Assembly: GCA_965153355.1 (NCBI GenBank)
Contig: OZ231128.1
Span: 8,370,001-8,434,000 of the forward strand
DNA length: 64,000 bases
Direction of reading: 5' to 3'
DNA from: Flaccisagitta enflata
Taxonomy: Eukaryota > Chaetognatha > Sagittoidea > Aphragmophora
Shown: piece after piece, positions 1 through 13,945 of the stretch
Layout: each line of letters begins with the position of its first letter
Numbering within the stretch: the stretch's first letter is position 1
Position numbers and translations under genes: made by a program
Notes under the pieces: generated by a model
Seen by the model: the letters and a program-made list of their open reading frames with translations, nothing else
The model's database searches: none
Told to the model about the DNA's origin: nothing

Positions 1-315
1 ATGAATCTGATTTCGATGCACAAAACTTTGGTGTGGGGAGAGAAATTAACGAACAAATACGTAGCACTATCCAGTTCAATTAGTTTGGCCAGTACAATTT
101 CACACGAGCCTTTTTGGCACTTTGTGGAAAATCTTAATTTGGGCGGAGGAGTGAATCAACTATGACCTATTGATTTAGGCCGTGTGAAAAAAAGATATAA
201 CATATACAGTAAGATCCCGCAATAACGAATATCAAGAGATTGACAAAATCATTCTTTCATTCTCAATACAAATAATTGAAAGCAATGACAAGAAGAGACT
301 CTTATTTCATTTCCG
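1..315. other. Unannotated stretch
   Basis: AT-rich sequence with no supported reading frame, repeat or RNA gene. I see nothing to annotate before the TTG tract. Confidence 0.5.
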
Positions 316-608
<293 letters not shown>

Positions 609-629
609 TTCTACCCATTTACCCATTTC

Positions 630-826
<197 letters not shown>

Positions 827-989
827 CTCTTCATTTGAGTCAGTGTTTCTCTCATCAATTGGCGCCACCTTCTTGCATGATGAGAATCTCAGACTTCTTG
901 TTCAGACTTGCTTAGACTTGCTCAGACTTGTTCACTGGCGCCAGATTTGGAATCACTAAAAGCAAAAATCGTCAGAAATAGAAATGCCA

Positions 990-1282
990 AAGAGGACGAG
1001 GAGGAAGAGGAAGAAGAGGAAGAGAAAGAAGAGGAAGAAGAGGAAGAAGAGAAAGAAGAGGAAGAGGATGAAGAAGAGGAAGAAGAGAAAGAAGAGGAAG
1101 AAGAGGAGGAAGAGGAAGAAGAGGAAGAAGAGGAAGAAGAGGTAGAAGAGGAAGAAGAGGTAGAAGAGGAAGAAGAGGAAGAAGAGGAAGAAGAGAAAGA
1201 AGAGAAAGAAGAGGAAGAAGAGGAAGAAGAGGTAGAAGAGGAAGAAGAGGTAGAAGAGAAAGAAGAGGAAGAGGAAGAGGAG
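990..1282. repeat. (GAAGAG)n purine tract
   Basis: About 290 bp of GAAGAG-type repeats with GTAGAG and GAAAGA variants. All purine on the plus strand, so a candidate for triplex DNA. Open frames here are compositional (poly-Glu or poly-Ser). Confidence 0.9.
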
Positions 1283-1840
1283 TGAGGAGCAATGAGATAG
1301 GGAGCAGGTGGTAGGGCAGGCGAGTATGGCAGGGGAATAGGAGAGATATGAAAGGCAGGATCATAAGGAGGAGCGGAACAGAGCAGATGAGAATCAGAAG
1401 CAGGAACATGATGGGGAGCAAGAGGAAGAGGAGGAGTAAGCTGAAAAGCACCAAAAGAAAGAGCATAAACTGGAGCAGGGGGGAAGCTGGGGAAAGAGCA
1501 GGAGCAAGCGCAAGAAGAGCAGAGGGAGAAGCATGATAGGAGCAGAAACAGGAGCAGGAGGAAGAGCAAGAGCAATCGGAAGAGCACCAAAAGCTGAAGC
1601 AGAAACTAGAGCAAGAAGGGGAGCAGGAGGATGAGCAGGAAGAGGAAGAAGAGCAGGAGAAAGTGGAAGAATAGCAGAATGAGAAGCAGAAAGAGGGGCA
1701 GAAAGAGGAACTGGAGGAAAGGCAGGAGAGATTGGAAGAGGGCCAAATGAAGGAGCAATAACTGGAGCAAGAAATAGGAGCAAGTGGAGGAGGAAGAAGA
1801 GTGAGGAGTTAATTGAGGTACAAGTGAGACACACGATGCA
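1283..1840. repeat. Degenerate GGAGCAAGAG-type minisatellite
   Basis: Continues the preceding tract as diverged units rich in GGAGCA and AGAGGA, with no clean period. Possibly an old expansion of the same purine repeat. Confidence 0.6.
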
Positions 1841-2237
1841 AAAAGGAACGGCAAGGAGCGTTTAGACAGATGAAGAAAGAAAATCCTTATCATGAATAAC
1901 AATTTGTATTACAAGGTAATTGTACTGAATTGTATTGAAACTATTGTATTGGAACTCGCAATTTGAGAGTAATTTCGGAGATGTGAAAATACAGTGGAGG
2001 CTCGCTTAGAAGGAGAATCTCAATGGGCATTTAATATTTCAACTCTGCTACTATTTCAACGAGCTTCATGGTCCGCAATCAAGCCTTAGGGCTTATGCCA
2101 TCGCCGAGGGCTCCAAAATTTCAACCCTCAGCCACTGTTGTACAAAATTGAGATAAAAGCAGTAAAAAGGCCACGTTTATTTTTTCAAAATCGAAATTGG
2201 GCACGACTTGCTGTAGTATCCATTCCTGACATTCTTT
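1841..2237. other. Unannotated stretch
   Basis: No supported gene, RNA or clear repeat. Confidence 0.4.
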
Positions 2238-2783
2238 TTTAGTTGCATGCTACGCGACTCTACACCCCGCTTTGTCTGTCGGTCAGTCAGTCGGTCGGTT
2301 GGTCATGTTTTACTTTTTTTTTCTTGTTTTATTCCTACTCATTGCATTCATTAAATGGTTCCTACGTCAGACTCAAAGCCAGTCACAGTCATTTAAAATC
2401 AAATTGGATCATTTAAAGTCATTCTAGGTCATTTTAAGTCAATTTAAGTCATTTGAGTCTTTTTATTTATTTTGTCATTTAATAGTTTTAGGTCAATCTA
2501 AGTCAATTTAAGTCAGTTGAATTCAATTTGAGTCATTCCAGGTCAATTTAAGTCATTAAAAGTCATTTTAAGTTTAAGTGAATTTAAGTCATTTTAGTCA
2601 CTTAAGTCATTTTAGCCATTTCAGGTCAATTCAAGTCAATTTAGGTTATCTTAAGTCATTTTAGGTCATTTTAAATCATTTTAAGTCATCAATTAAATTC
2701 AATGAAAGTCATTTTAGTTATGGGGTTATGTAATTAAGTAATTATGTAAGTCTCGAACGCGACTTTTAGGTGTTGGCCTAGTT
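2238..2783 (+). mobile_element. Hairpin/(GTCY)n dispersed element, long copy
   Basis: Begins TTTTTAGTTGCATGCTACGC, a variant of the family's terminal hairpin, followed by GTCGGTC repeats. It ends with ACGCGACTTTTAGGTGTTGGCC, close to the family's right end. The middle (about 2395-2720) is an 11-bp minisatellite of AAGTCATTTT units. Non-coding, so non-autonomous. Confidence 0.65.
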
Positions 2784-2821
2784 TTTTCTTTTTCTTATCA
2801 TTTGTTTACTTAATTACCTCA

Positions 2822-3345
2822 TGATCCTCTGCTCGTTCAATCATTTCCTCCACCCACGCACTTGTTTTTCTCCAATCTATCAACTGTCTCCACCTGCCAC
2901 TCTTTCTCTGTGTCTGTCTGCCTTTTTTTTTTTTAACTACCTATGCCTCCTGCCTCTTTTTTCTTCTGCAACTTCTGAATCTTTTTAGTTGCGGACACGC
3001 AACTCTACAAAAGGCTTTGTCCGTCCGTCCATTGGTCCTTTGGTCCGTCAGTCTGTTGGTCCATCGGTCGATCGGTCCAACAAATTTGAGTAACTTGTTT
3101 GCCTGCCATCGCCTCCACCTGCCATCGCCTCCACCTTATTTCTGCCTCCTCTTGCCTCACTTTCATCTTCCTCTGCCTCCGCTTACCTCTACTGCCGCCT
3201 GTTTCTTTTTATCTACCACTGCCTCCGCCTTCCTCTTTTTTTCGCCTCTTTTTCATCTGCCTCACCCTCCGTCTGCCTCTGTCTGCCTCCGCCTGCCTCC
3301 CTCTGCATCCTGGTTCACTGCGAGGGGTGCGCTAATTGCTTGATC
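2822..3345. repeat. Pyrimidine-rich degenerate repeat with partial dispersed element
   Basis: Degenerate CTGCCTCC-type units. A partial plus-strand copy of the hairpin/(GTCY)n element lies at about 2984-3080: hairpin AGTTGCG-GACA-CGCAACT, then GTCC repeats. Long open frames here are pyrimidine composition, not genes. Confidence 0.6.
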
Positions 3346-3527
3346 TTTCTTTTCACTGTCCTTGAAAGGTCTCTGGAGCCTTTTTTTGTCTGATTCTCTG
3401 TGTGTAACTTATTTTCTGTTTGAATGAATGAAATGGGTTCCTCTTTGATTTCTTCTATTTAGGAGGCCAAAAAAGGAGGCGTCAGTTCACAGAGGCTTAA
3501 ATTGTGTGAATAAAAGGATCAAAGAAA

Positions 3528-3685
3528 CAGATTATTAGGGAGTGTAAGCCCTGTATGAAGTTGAGTTTACAGTATGCAAAAGATTATCAGGGAGTGTAAG
3601 CACTGTATCATGTTGAAATTACAGTATGAAAAAGATTATTAGGGAGTGTAAGTGCTGTATCAAGTTGAGATTACATTGCAGCATA
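3528..3685. repeat. 52-bp tandem repeat, three copies
   Basis: Three diverged copies of a unit starting AGATTATTAGGGAGTGTAAG recur with a 52-bp period. No coding content. Confidence 0.8.
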
Positions 3686-3974
3686 GACGTGATGTAGCTT
3701 CAGAGAAAAATATGAAAAGCAGTTGAGAGACTTTAATGTCAAGAGTAAGACTTGATATTGACATGTTGAGACAATGAGACATGACGTTGTTTATACCTCA
3801 TATTTGTTCATTAATTTGAAGGTAGCGCGTCTTTTATCATTTCATAGCCTGGGTTTCCTTTCTGAAATCAGACATAAACTAATAATTTGCCAAAAGCGTG
3901 GACACGTCCTCGTCCCTCAACCGGATTCATATTCTCCTATCTTATCAATTTCTCAGTCAGCTTCATAGACTTTT

Positions 3975-4311
3975 TTTTTAGTCGTGTGCTACGCGACTCT
4001 ATAAGCCACTTTGTCGGTCCATCTGTCCGTCAGTCTGTCCGTTGCAAAGTCGTTTAAAGGGCGTTTCCCCACAATATAAAGACTATTCGGTCGGTCGGTC
4101 AGTCCGTCCATCCGTCCGTTGGTCCGTCACAAAACTGTGGAGGTTTTTTTTTCGCGTTTTTTATGTCTAAGAATAGCGGAAAGAAACTTGGAGTAATGAG
4201 CAGCCATTTTAAATGTCCTTTTGAGAAAAAAAAACTGTTTGTCTGTCTGTTTGCCTGACTTTTTTTTGAAAGTGCCGACGCACGCAACTTAGGTCTAATG
4301 ACCTTGTTTGA
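3975..4311 (+). mobile_element. Hairpin/(GTCY)n dispersed element
   Basis: Left end has TAGTCGTGTGCTACGCGACT followed by GTCGGTCC and GTCCGTC repeats. The right end has CGCACGCAACTTAGGTCTAA then the ACCTTGTTT terminus. Middle unrelated to any protein. Confidence 0.65.
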
Positions 4312-4749
4312 TGTTATTGTTGTTGTGACATTGGCATCTCCTTTCGATTATTCAACTGCCCTTGATTGTTAATCACATCGCCGTTAAAGTACAAATGTAA
4401 ATAAGATGCGCCTATCTAAAGCTATAATTACCAGATGAGTATTCAGATGTCGTTCAAATTTTTTTTTTCAAATGTGACCAATCAGGGGAGCAGCACTCTC
4501 TCAAACTTGGTAAAAGATATCGCTAGAAATATATTTGCAAGATGTTGATTCTTTATGCAATAAATTTTGTTGCACTTACTTGAAATCGTTTTTGACCAAG
4601 AGGCAATCAGCACATCCATCGATGACAATCAGCATGCAATCATTTTTAAGAAAAGTGCTCAATCATCATGCAATCACCTGAGAAATAATTGCTTTGGTTC
4701 GCAGATCCACTTTTCCTCAAAAGAGGCAAGGCATTTTCCAAAAAAAAGT

Positions 4750-5770
4750 GGGGGTGGAGGTGTGGGAAATTGGGGATGTGGGGCTGAGGGAAGTTGGGAT
4801 GTGGAAAATTGGGGATGTGAAGATGTGGGAAATTGGGGATGTGGAGATGTGGGAAATTGGGGATGTGGAGATGTGGGAAATTGGGGATGTGGGGCTGTGG
4901 GAAATTGGGGGTGTGGAGATGTGGGAAATTAGAGCTGTTGGGCTGTGGGGATGTGGGAGATAGGGGAAATTGAGGATACGGGGATGTGGAGATGTGGGAA
5001 AGTGGGGATGTGGAGACAAGGGAAATAGGGGATGTGGGGATGTAGGGGTGTGGGGATGTAGGGATGTTGGAAAGTGGGGATGTGGAGATGTAGGAAAGTG
5101 GGGATGTGGAGATGTAGGAAATTAGGGATGTTGGGATATAAGGTTGTGGGGTTGTGGGAAATTGGGAATGTGAAGATGTGGGAAATTGGGGATGTAGGGA
5201 TGTGGGGCTGTGGGAAAGTTCTGATGTAGAGATGTGGGATGTGGAGATGTAGGAAAGTGGGGATGTGGAGATGTAGGAAATTAGGGATGTTGGGATATAA
5301 GGTTGTGGGGTTGTGGGAAATTGGGAATGTGAAGATGTGGGAAATTGGGGATGTAGGGATGTGGGGCTGTGGGAAAGTTCTGATGTAGAGATGTGGGAAA
5401 TTGGTGACATGGAGATGTAAGAAATTGGGAATGTGGGGATGTGAGTAATTGCAGATGGAGAAAATGAGGATGAGGGGATGTGGAGATGTGGGAAAGTGGG
5501 GATATGAGGACGTGGGAAATTGGGGATGTGGGAGAGTGGGGTTGTGGGTGTGTTGGGAAGTGGGGAAGTTGGTATATTCTCATGTAGGGTTGTGGGAACC
5601 TGGAGGTGTGGGAATGTAAAGATGTGGGATTGTAAGGATGTGGGTAAGTGGGGATGTGGGGATTTGGAGTTGTAAGGAGTTGTAAGGATGTAAGGATGTT
5701 AGGATCTGGGGATGTGGGGATGTAGCAAAGTATAGATGTGGTGATATGGGGATGTGTGGATATGGGAATG
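4750..5770. repeat. GGGGATGTGG minisatellite
   Basis: About 1 kb of 12-bp or doubled 24-bp units (GGGGATGTGGAGATGTGGGAAATT with variants). A 130-bp segment at about 5070-5200 recurs at 5245-5375, so there is also a higher-order duplication. Open frames on both strands are by-products. Confidence 0.9.
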
Positions 5771-5869
5771 TGGAAAGAGGTAATGGCAGATGATGAAGTA
5801 GACAATTGCATTGAGTCAGAATGGACGACTTTGGACGTCAGCATCGAAATTCGTGTTAGGATTGTCATT

Positions 5870-6069
5870 GCATGTCATCGTCGTCATCGTCGTCATCGTC
5901 TTCATCGTCTTCATCGTCGTCGTCGTCATCATCATCGTCGTTCTCATTGTCGTCGTCATCGTCATCGTCATCGTCATCATCTTCGTCGTCGTCGTCATTG
6001 TCGTCGTCGTCGTCGTCGTCGTTGTCGTTGTCGTTGTCGTCATCGTCATCGTCATTGTCATCCTCGTCA

Positions 6070-6143
<74 letters not shown>

Positions 6144-6150
6144 GTCGTGT
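5870..6150. repeat. (GTC/ATC)n trinucleotide array
   Basis: About 280 bp of mixed TCATCG, TCGTCG and TCGTTG triplets. Confidence 0.9.
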
Positions 6151-6289
6151 TAAGATTGTCATCGCATGACGGTTTTATTTTTCCAGTTGCCTTCATTTAT
6201 TAGAGCAACCAAATAAGGGACCAGATTTGTTTTTAGACGGGCTTTTGATGCCTTGACGTAGGATTCGGGGGAAGTCCCACCAGCCCCAT

Positions 6290-6905
6290 CGTTGTTGTCC
6301 TCATCACCGTCGTCGTTGCCGTCATAGTTGTCATTATCTACGTTATCCTCGTTATCGACATCATCGCCATGGTTATCAAAATCATTGTCGTCATCGTCAT
6401 CATCGTCATCGTCGTCACCATCATCAACGTCGTCATATTTGTCGTCATCGCTCATGGTCATCATCTTCGTTATTGTCATCTTCGTCATCGTCATAATTGT
6501 AATTTTCATCATCAGCGTCGTTATTGTCATCTTCATCATCGTCATAATTGTAATTTTCGTCATCAGCATCGTTATTAACATCGTCGTTATCATCATCGTT
6601 ATCGTCATCATTGTTGTCGTCATCGTTGTCGTCATCGTCGTAATCATCATCGTTTTTGTCATCATCGTGATCGTTATCGTCGTCACCATCATCAATGTCG
6701 TCATTGCTCATGGTCATCATCGTCGCGTCGTTATTGTCATCTTCGTCATCGTCATAATTGTAATTTTCATCATCAGCGCCGTTATCGACATCGTCGTTAT
6801 CATCATCGTTATCGACATCGTCGTTATCATCATCGTTATCGTCATCATCGTTATCATCATCGTTTTTGTCATCATCGTGATCACCTTCATCATCGTCGTC
6901 ATTTT
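6290..6905. repeat. Second (ATC/GTC)n array with higher-order repeats
   Basis: Same triplet vocabulary, with a longer block duplicated: the GTCATCTTCGTCATCGTCAT segment recurs at about 6475, 6528 and 6736. The unique sequence at 6160-6290 separates the two arrays. Confidence 0.85.
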
Positions 6906-7271
6906 ATTTTCAGTCATTCTATTGTGACAGGTAAGGTCTTCAGGATTTCAATTTTGTCAGAATCTTGATCTTTTGTATTTTCCCGTCGTCGTATTTTTGT
7001 CAGTCCGTTTCTGTCTGTCAGTCTGTCTGTCTGACTGCCTTTGACTATCTGTGTCAGTTTCTGTCTGTCTATGTCTATCTCTGTCCGTCTTTGTCTGTAT
7101 GCCTAGCGCCTGTTCTTGTCTACCTGATTCATACAGGATGAACAACCTCAAGTGGGGGAAAGTAAAAGCTTATTTCTCATAATTTACTCAGATAATTCAA
7201 ATCTGAAAGTTGCCTGACGTTCATATTCTTGGCTTTGGATTGTCTGAGATGGGTAATCGAAGCAGGAAAGA

Positions 7272-7560
7272 GAATGAACGAATGAATGAATGAATGAATG
7301 AATGAATGAATGAATGAATGAATGAATAAATGAATGAATGAATGAATGAATGAATGAATGAATGAATGAATGAATGAATAAATGAATTATTGAATTAATG
7401 AATGAATGAATGAATGAATGAATGAATGAATGAATGAATGAATGAATGAATGAATGAATGAATGAATGCATGAATGAATGACTGAGTGATTGAATGAATG
7501 AATGAATGAATGAATGAATGAATGAATGAATGAATGAATGAATGAATGAATGAATGAATC
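7272..7560. repeat. (GAAT)n microsatellite
   Basis: About 285 bp of GAAT with rare GAATAAAT and GACT interruptions. The opposite-orientation ATTC repeat recurs in intron 8 of the PDI gene and as the tail of the LINE fragment. Confidence 0.95.
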
Positions 7561-7800
7561 AGGGAATGCGTCGAAAACTTGTAGTTGTCTTTGATACATC
7601 GAATCAATTCAGGGAAACGACAGACTGACAAACAATTAAATGATGCAAAAAACTTGGTGAACCAAGTAAGTATTTGTAGAATCAAATGATTTTTTTTTCT
7701 TTCTTTATATCTGTTTATCTTGCCCGCAACAAGATATATATGCCCAATGACAAACCATTTCATGAGAAAACACTCATGAAACAAATGGTTGAGCAGAACT

Positions 7801-7910
<110 letters not shown>

Positions 7911-7928
7911 ATAAAGATAGAGATACTT

Positions 7929-8063
7929 TTTAGTCGCGGGCATGCGACTCTATACCTTGCTGTGTCGGTAGGTAACAAACTTTTTTGAATATCGAGCAGT
8001 TTTTGCAATACAGCCCCTGCCCAACTGTCCGCGATTGTCTTGCCGTGTATCCGGCCTTGTTTT
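7929..8063 (+). mobile_element. Hairpin/(GTCY)n dispersed element, short full copy
   Basis: Left terminal hairpin AGTCGCGGGCATGCGACT, then a reduced GTCGG segment, CCCTGCCCAACTGTCCGCGA, and the family right end CCGTGTATCCGGCCTTGTTT. About 135 bp. Shows that the internal repeat is dispensable. Confidence 0.75.
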
Positions 8064-8239
8064 ATACAGTTGTATGCTAAAGAAAAGCTGGAAACAATTG
8101 AATCTAAAAAAGTACAAAACACGAGAAAAAATCGGGATAAAAAATAGGAAGAAAAAAAAGAGACAACAAAACCTCCTTGAGGACAGAGGGAGAAAGTTAA
8201 TGTCAGGAGATTGAGAAAGAAAGAATGACTAAGAAAGAG

Positions 8240-8414
<175 letters not shown>

Positions 8415-8459
8415 GATAGGGAGGAAAAAAAGAACAAACAATCGTGGGCAATAATCCAT

Positions 8460-9485
8460 GGAGAATCGGTCTTGTCGGCGGCAATATGGGATTATACGCC
8501 GATGCCAAAGCAAAGATAAAGGGAATGGGTTGAAGGGCAGAGGGGCAGGACTCCTGCCACTGGTGGAGGGGGCAGGGGAACATGGAATCATATGCTGATG
8601 CCATGGGAAAAATGAAATGAGGGGGATGGAGGGTAGGGAGGCAGGACTCCTGCCACAGGTGGAGGGGGCAGGGGAATACGGGATAATATGCCAAAGCAAA
8701 GATAAAGGGAACGGGGTGGAGAGCAGGGGCAGGAGGGGCAGGAAGAGAGGGCAGGGTTATATGGAACTATACGCCAATGCCAAGGTAAAATTGAAGGGAA
8801 TGGGTTGGAGGGCAGGGGCTGGGGGCAGGAGGGCAGGAGGGCAGGAGGCGGGCAAGAGGAATATGGGAGTTTACGCCGATGCCGAGCCAAAGATGAAGGG
8901 AGAAGGATGGAGGGAAGGGGCAGGGAGGTAGGGGGGGCAGGAGGAGGGGGCAGGGGAATTTTGGATTATGCGCCAATGCCGAGCCAAAGATGAAGGGAGA
9001 CGCATGGAGGGTAGGGTCAGGGGGGAGGGGGCAGGGGAGTATGGGATTAAACGCCGATTTTAAGGCAAAGATGAAGGGAAGGGAGGATGGAGGGCTGGGG
9101 CAGGAGGTGGAGGCAGAGGAATGTGGGGTTATACGCCGATGCCAAGGAAGGATGGATAGCAGGGGCAGGTCCCAGGGGGGCAGGAGGGCAATGGGCAGGT
9201 GGCGGGGGCACAGGAATAAGTGATTATACGAAAATGCAAAGGCAAAGATGAAGGCATAGGGATGGAGGGCAGGGGCAGGGGTGCGGCGCTTTATGATTAT
9301 ACTCCAATTCAAAGGCAAAGATAAACGGAGGAGGATGAAGGAGGGAGAATGGAGTCAAGGGGCAAGAGGCAGGGCCGCAGGAGGCAGGAGGCGTGGGAAG
9401 AGAAATATGGGATTTAACGCTAACGCCAAGGCAAAGATAAAGGGAAGGGGGGGTGGAGGGCAGGGGCAGAAGTGGGGTGTGGGGG
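8460..9485. repeat. ~100-bp GC-rich minisatellite
   Basis: Around ten diverged copies of a unit containing TACGCCGATGCCAAAGCAAAGAT, then GGATGGAGGGCAGGGGCAGG, then a GGAATATGGGA-like segment. Frames crossing it are not genes. Confidence 0.85.
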
Positions 9486-9680
9486 CTTTAGAATAGACCA
9501 GAGTGATGCTTCAGGAAAATGGGGAGGTGCTGGGCCGTTACACGAACCTCCGGTTGAACAGACCTTAGCAATGGTTTAGAAAAATGAGGAGGAAATGGCC
9601 CCGTACAATGGGTGAATTGAAAACGGAAAGACATGTGACAGGCTGAAGTCAAGGCGAGGCATAGTTTTAATCCCACTGAC

Positions 9681-9900
9681 TAAGGGCGTGTTTCTAGTGA
9701 TAGACAATTGCGATTTAAAATGGGTCACTTGGTCGCTTTCTACGTTCGGCCGCTCACTCGCTCCACAGCGTTCCCCTTTGCTACGCTGGCTTTGCTCACT
9801 ACTCCATTCACAAGCTCGCTCACTCTTTTTGCTCACTCCCTTGTGGGATGGTTGAAATTTATGAAAATGTGTTCAAACTGTAAACGCGTTTGGGTGGAAT
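9681..9900 (-). mobile_element. TTTCTAGT-end element
   Basis: Inverted relative of the element at 63062-63333: both share a GTTTCTAGT end, an AAACGCGTTTACAG segment, and an internal run of GAGTGAGCGA-like units. About 220 bp, non-coding, one end degraded. Confidence 0.65.
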
Positions 9901-9981
9901 GAGCAGGTAGCAGGTTGAAGATTGATAATCGTTTTTTCTTAGTTTGATCAATATCAAAAAGGCCAATTAGCGAAGCTCAAA

Positions 9982-10106
9982 ACAACAAGGCCAAGTAGGC
10001 CAATAAGGTGCGACGTGTAGATCGTCGAACGAATGCGTTACCGACCAACCAACAGACCAACCGACAGACACAGCCAGTTATAGAGGTGCTTTGTTGCACC
10101 TAAAAA
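9982..10106 (-). mobile_element. Hairpin/(GTCY)n dispersed element, degraded
   Basis: Reverse orientation: AACAAGGCCAAGTAGGCC at the left, GACCAACCAACAGACCAACC in the middle (the repeat seen from the other strand), and GGTGCTTTGTTGCACCTAAAAA as the terminal hairpin. Confidence 0.5.
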
Positions 10107-10595
10107 TGCTTAAATAATTTGTTTTGTTTTTAATCAAAGTTTTCCAATTTAGTTAAAAATTTTCAATAGCTAGTCTGAAAGCAATGAAGCCTATTTCAAA
10201 TGATCTGAAGATTTCTGCAATGATTGGGTCAGTATAGCGAAGGTATAGCAAAGGCATAATCAAAGGTATGGATTAAGACAGACGAAGATTGAAAGTAATA
10301 TGACAAGCAAAGCAAAAGGAGCAACAGAGACAATGTAATTGTCATTTGAAGAGGTGAAGTTAAACGCAAGCGGGCAGGATGCACATTGTAAAAGTACATA
10401 TACAATTCGATCAAAAGTGCGCAAGACAACATTTACTGCTTTTCGCTCCAATACAGGTCTAAGCTGCACAGTGCACAATTGCTCTCTCTCACTCTCCCTG
10501 AACTTTTTCAAGCCTGCTCCATGCATCAGGCTTCAGGCGATACAGAGTCAGAAGTTCGTTTCTCTTGACTGCTTTTGATCGATTCTTTCCTGATC

Positions 10596-10910
<315 letters not shown>

Positions 10911-11019
10911 CTCTCTCCTTCTTTTCTTTCTTTCTCATTCTGTGTCAGAAAGAGGGAACATTGGATGAAATATGGGCTCAATTGTAGAGGAGGTCAGTCG
11001 TCAATGACTTTAGACTCCC

Positions 11020-11290
11020 GCAAGTGTACATCATCATCGACGCGAAACCGATCAACCTTATTTCTATCTTCTCCCTGCTTTTGTCTGTCTTTGACTGTAC
11101 ATCATCCTCGACATGAAACCAATCAACCTTCTTATTTATATATCATCCATTCTTCTGTCTGTTTTTGAATGTGCATCATAATCAACACAAAACCGATCAA
11201 CGTTCCTATTTCTATCTTATTCAGGCTTTTGTCTGTCTTTGCCTGTACATCATCAATGCGAAACAAATCAACCTTCCTATGTCTACCATA
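11020..11290. repeat. ~70-bp minisatellite, four copies
   Basis: Diverged units containing TGTACATCATC, then GAAACCAATCAACCTTC, then TTTTGTCTGTCTTTG. Confidence 0.7.
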
Positions 11291-11441
11291 AAGGGCGGCT
11301 CTCGCTGACTGGAAAAAGTCGTAAATGGGAGTCTCTTTTTTCAAGTGCATGTTCCTCTGTGAGTGCATCTCTTGCTATTTGGTTGACTGTTTTTGTTATT
11401 CAATTTGTGTCTCTTTTTCCTCTTTGTCTCCCTCTGTCTTT

Positions 11442-11637
<196 letters not shown>

Positions 11638-11894
11638 CAAAAAGTCGAATTACGCACTTCGACTTTTTTCCAATAATATTTGTGACTTTATTTGTCGGGG
11701 GGGGGGGAAGGGGGGCTTGTCCACCTGTCCGCGACTGTCTTGTAACCTCACGTTACTTGTTTTCAAATTATTTTGTATTCTAATACTCGCCCGTGAACCT
11801 TTACGTTTTCAATGCACATGTATTTTTGTTTTGTCTTCTTATTTCACTATTATTTTTCAGTTTTTTTTATGTTACATTTCATTTCCTTCCTCCG

Positions 11895-12375
11895 CTTCTT
11901 ATCCCTTTCCTTCCTCCTCCTTCTCCTCCTCCTCCTCCTCAAGCTCCTCCTTCCTTCGCTTTATCTCTGTCATTTGCATGAGGGCTCAAGGCAGAGTATG
12001 AGTTGGAAGAGGTGAAGGAAGAGGGAGAGGAGAAAGAAGAAGAGGTGGAAGGCAAAAAGGAAGAAGGAGGAATAGGAGGAAGATGAAGGAAGGAGAGGAG
12101 GGAGAAGAAAAAGAGGGAAGAGCAGGAAGATGAAGAGAAGAAAGGAGATAAGGAAAGAGAAGAAGAAGGAACAGGAAGAAGAAGTAGGAGGAATAGAGAC
12201 AGTGGGAAGAAGAAGAGAAGAAGAAGAGGAAAAAGAAGAAGGAGGAAGATGATGAAGAAGGTGGCAGGGGAGGAAAAGGAGAAAGAAGAAGAAGGAGGAA
12301 GAAGAAGAAGGAGGGAGAGGAGGAAGAGGATGAAGAAGATGGAAGAAGAAGAGGCGAAGGAGGAACATGGCAGAG
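11895..12375. repeat. Pyrimidine/purine mirror-like tract
   Basis: A CTCCTC-type pyrimidine run (to about 11960), a short mixed spacer, then about 370 bp of GAAGAAGAGGAGG-type purine on the same strand. No gene. Confidence 0.75.
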
Positions 12376-12494
12376 GACTTGGATGACACAAAGAGCAAGG
12401 CCAAAGGGAAGCCAGAGTTGGAGATGGTTCTTTAATTGATAACTCCTTGATTTGAATATAAATTGTGGCAGTTGGGAGAAAACAGGCAACGAAG

Positions 12495-12499
<5 letters not shown>

Positions 12500-12525
<26 letters not shown>

Positions 12526-12596
12526 TTGAGAGAGAGAGATAGAGACAGAGACAGAGGGAGAGAGACAGAGAGAGAGACAGAGAGACAGAGAGAGGA
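12500..12596. repeat. (GA)n / GACAGA repeat
   Basis: Short GA repeat with GACAGA interruptions. Confidence 0.85.
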
Positions 12597-13653
12597 TATG
12601 AGAAAATTAATGAACTATGAACCTATGAACAACCACTTCTGAGCTACAAACAATAGATTTTAAACTGAATACCATGAACAAATGTCCATGCGCATACAAA
12701 TGAACTAATGAGTCATTGAATTAAGCAGACAGAAATCCAACGAGCTAATGAAACTGGTGCACACTGAACTCTTGAACTAATTGACTAATTGACTACTGGA
12801 CAAATAACAAATAAACTAATGAGCCAGTGAACTTGTAAAGTGATGACGGAAGGGAACAGTTAACAAATGAATTACAAACCATGAACTTTGTGAAGTGGAG
12901 CACCGCTAGAGTGCAGCCAGATGACGGATGTAGCCTTTTATGTGTAAATGACATTTTTAGGGTACCATCATTTTTTACCGAGTGAATTTTAGATTTCTTG
13001 TTGAATTTTTCTTTAGTTTGTGGATCAAAAAAATAACTACCAGAAAATTCTTTAGTTTGCGTTGGTTGTGAGTTATGGCGCTATGAAAAAAGTAGAGAAG
13101 TGTTGATTGATCATTCTGTGCATCAAATCTGTTGAACAACAAAAAGCCCTGTTGATGGAAGTTATGATGATTGCCGATGAATATTTTTTTCTTTCCTTGT
13201 TTACATATCTGACCTCACTTTTATCAAACTTCTATAGCCGGAAGAATTGATTTGACCACACATTTTCTTAATTAATCATAGTTCTATGGGAATCAGAATA
13301 GGAACCAATTCTTCTGGCAGTTTAGGTACCGTGCGTACCCCCCCCCCCCCCCGGAGTGCAGCTGCTATTAGGGCATGGTATTTAACTCCTTATCCCTGGA
13401 AATATTTTGTAGTAAATTCTCAGTCCCCGCCATGCGCCCTTGTGAAGCTCAACTGTTCTATCAACTTTGAACTTTGAACTTTAAACTCTGAACTATGATC
13501 ATTGATCAGTTTCAACTTTTGTTGACAGGATTTCAACAACAAGTAAACCATAAAGTTTCGGACTACTTATGATAGAAGTCATATATAGGTTATGGCATTT
13601 GCTTTACGTGCTATGTACTATGGCACCCCGATATCTGGGTGGCCCGTGGTTCC
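12597..13653. other. No gene seen; weak ATGAACTA repetition
   Basis: 12600-12900 is loosely repetitive (GAACTAATGA-like words). The remainder up to the BEL target site is unique AT-rich DNA with a short poly-C run at about 13339-13352. Confidence 0.4.
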
Positions 13654-13658
13654 GTTGG
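13654..13658. repeat. Target site duplication, left copy (GTTGG)
   Basis: GTTGG directly abuts the left LTR and recurs at 21691-21695 directly after the right LTR. Because the next two bases are TA on both sides, it could be read as up to 7 bp; the position of the primer binding site favours 5 bp. Confidence 0.8.
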
Positions 13659-13849
13659 TAAAATAAATGGAGGGGTTGGTTATAATGAACCTGCTGTTGA
13701 TAGGATGACAAAATAATAGAAGATAAAGCTGATTGAAGATATTTGAGTTTCGAGGATTTAAATCAGTTTCACTCCTTTTATTTTGCTGAGGTTATCAATT
13801 TCAAACGGGAGCAATCGGGAATTGTGATTGTAGTCGAGTTGCGGGATTC

Positions 13850-13945
<96 letters not shown>

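Noticed and set aside
4646-5410. A 254-codon minus-strand frame with TSPHPHIPNFP-like repeats
   Set aside because: A 12-bp minisatellite has no stop in that frame; repeat-derived, with no signal of a gene start.
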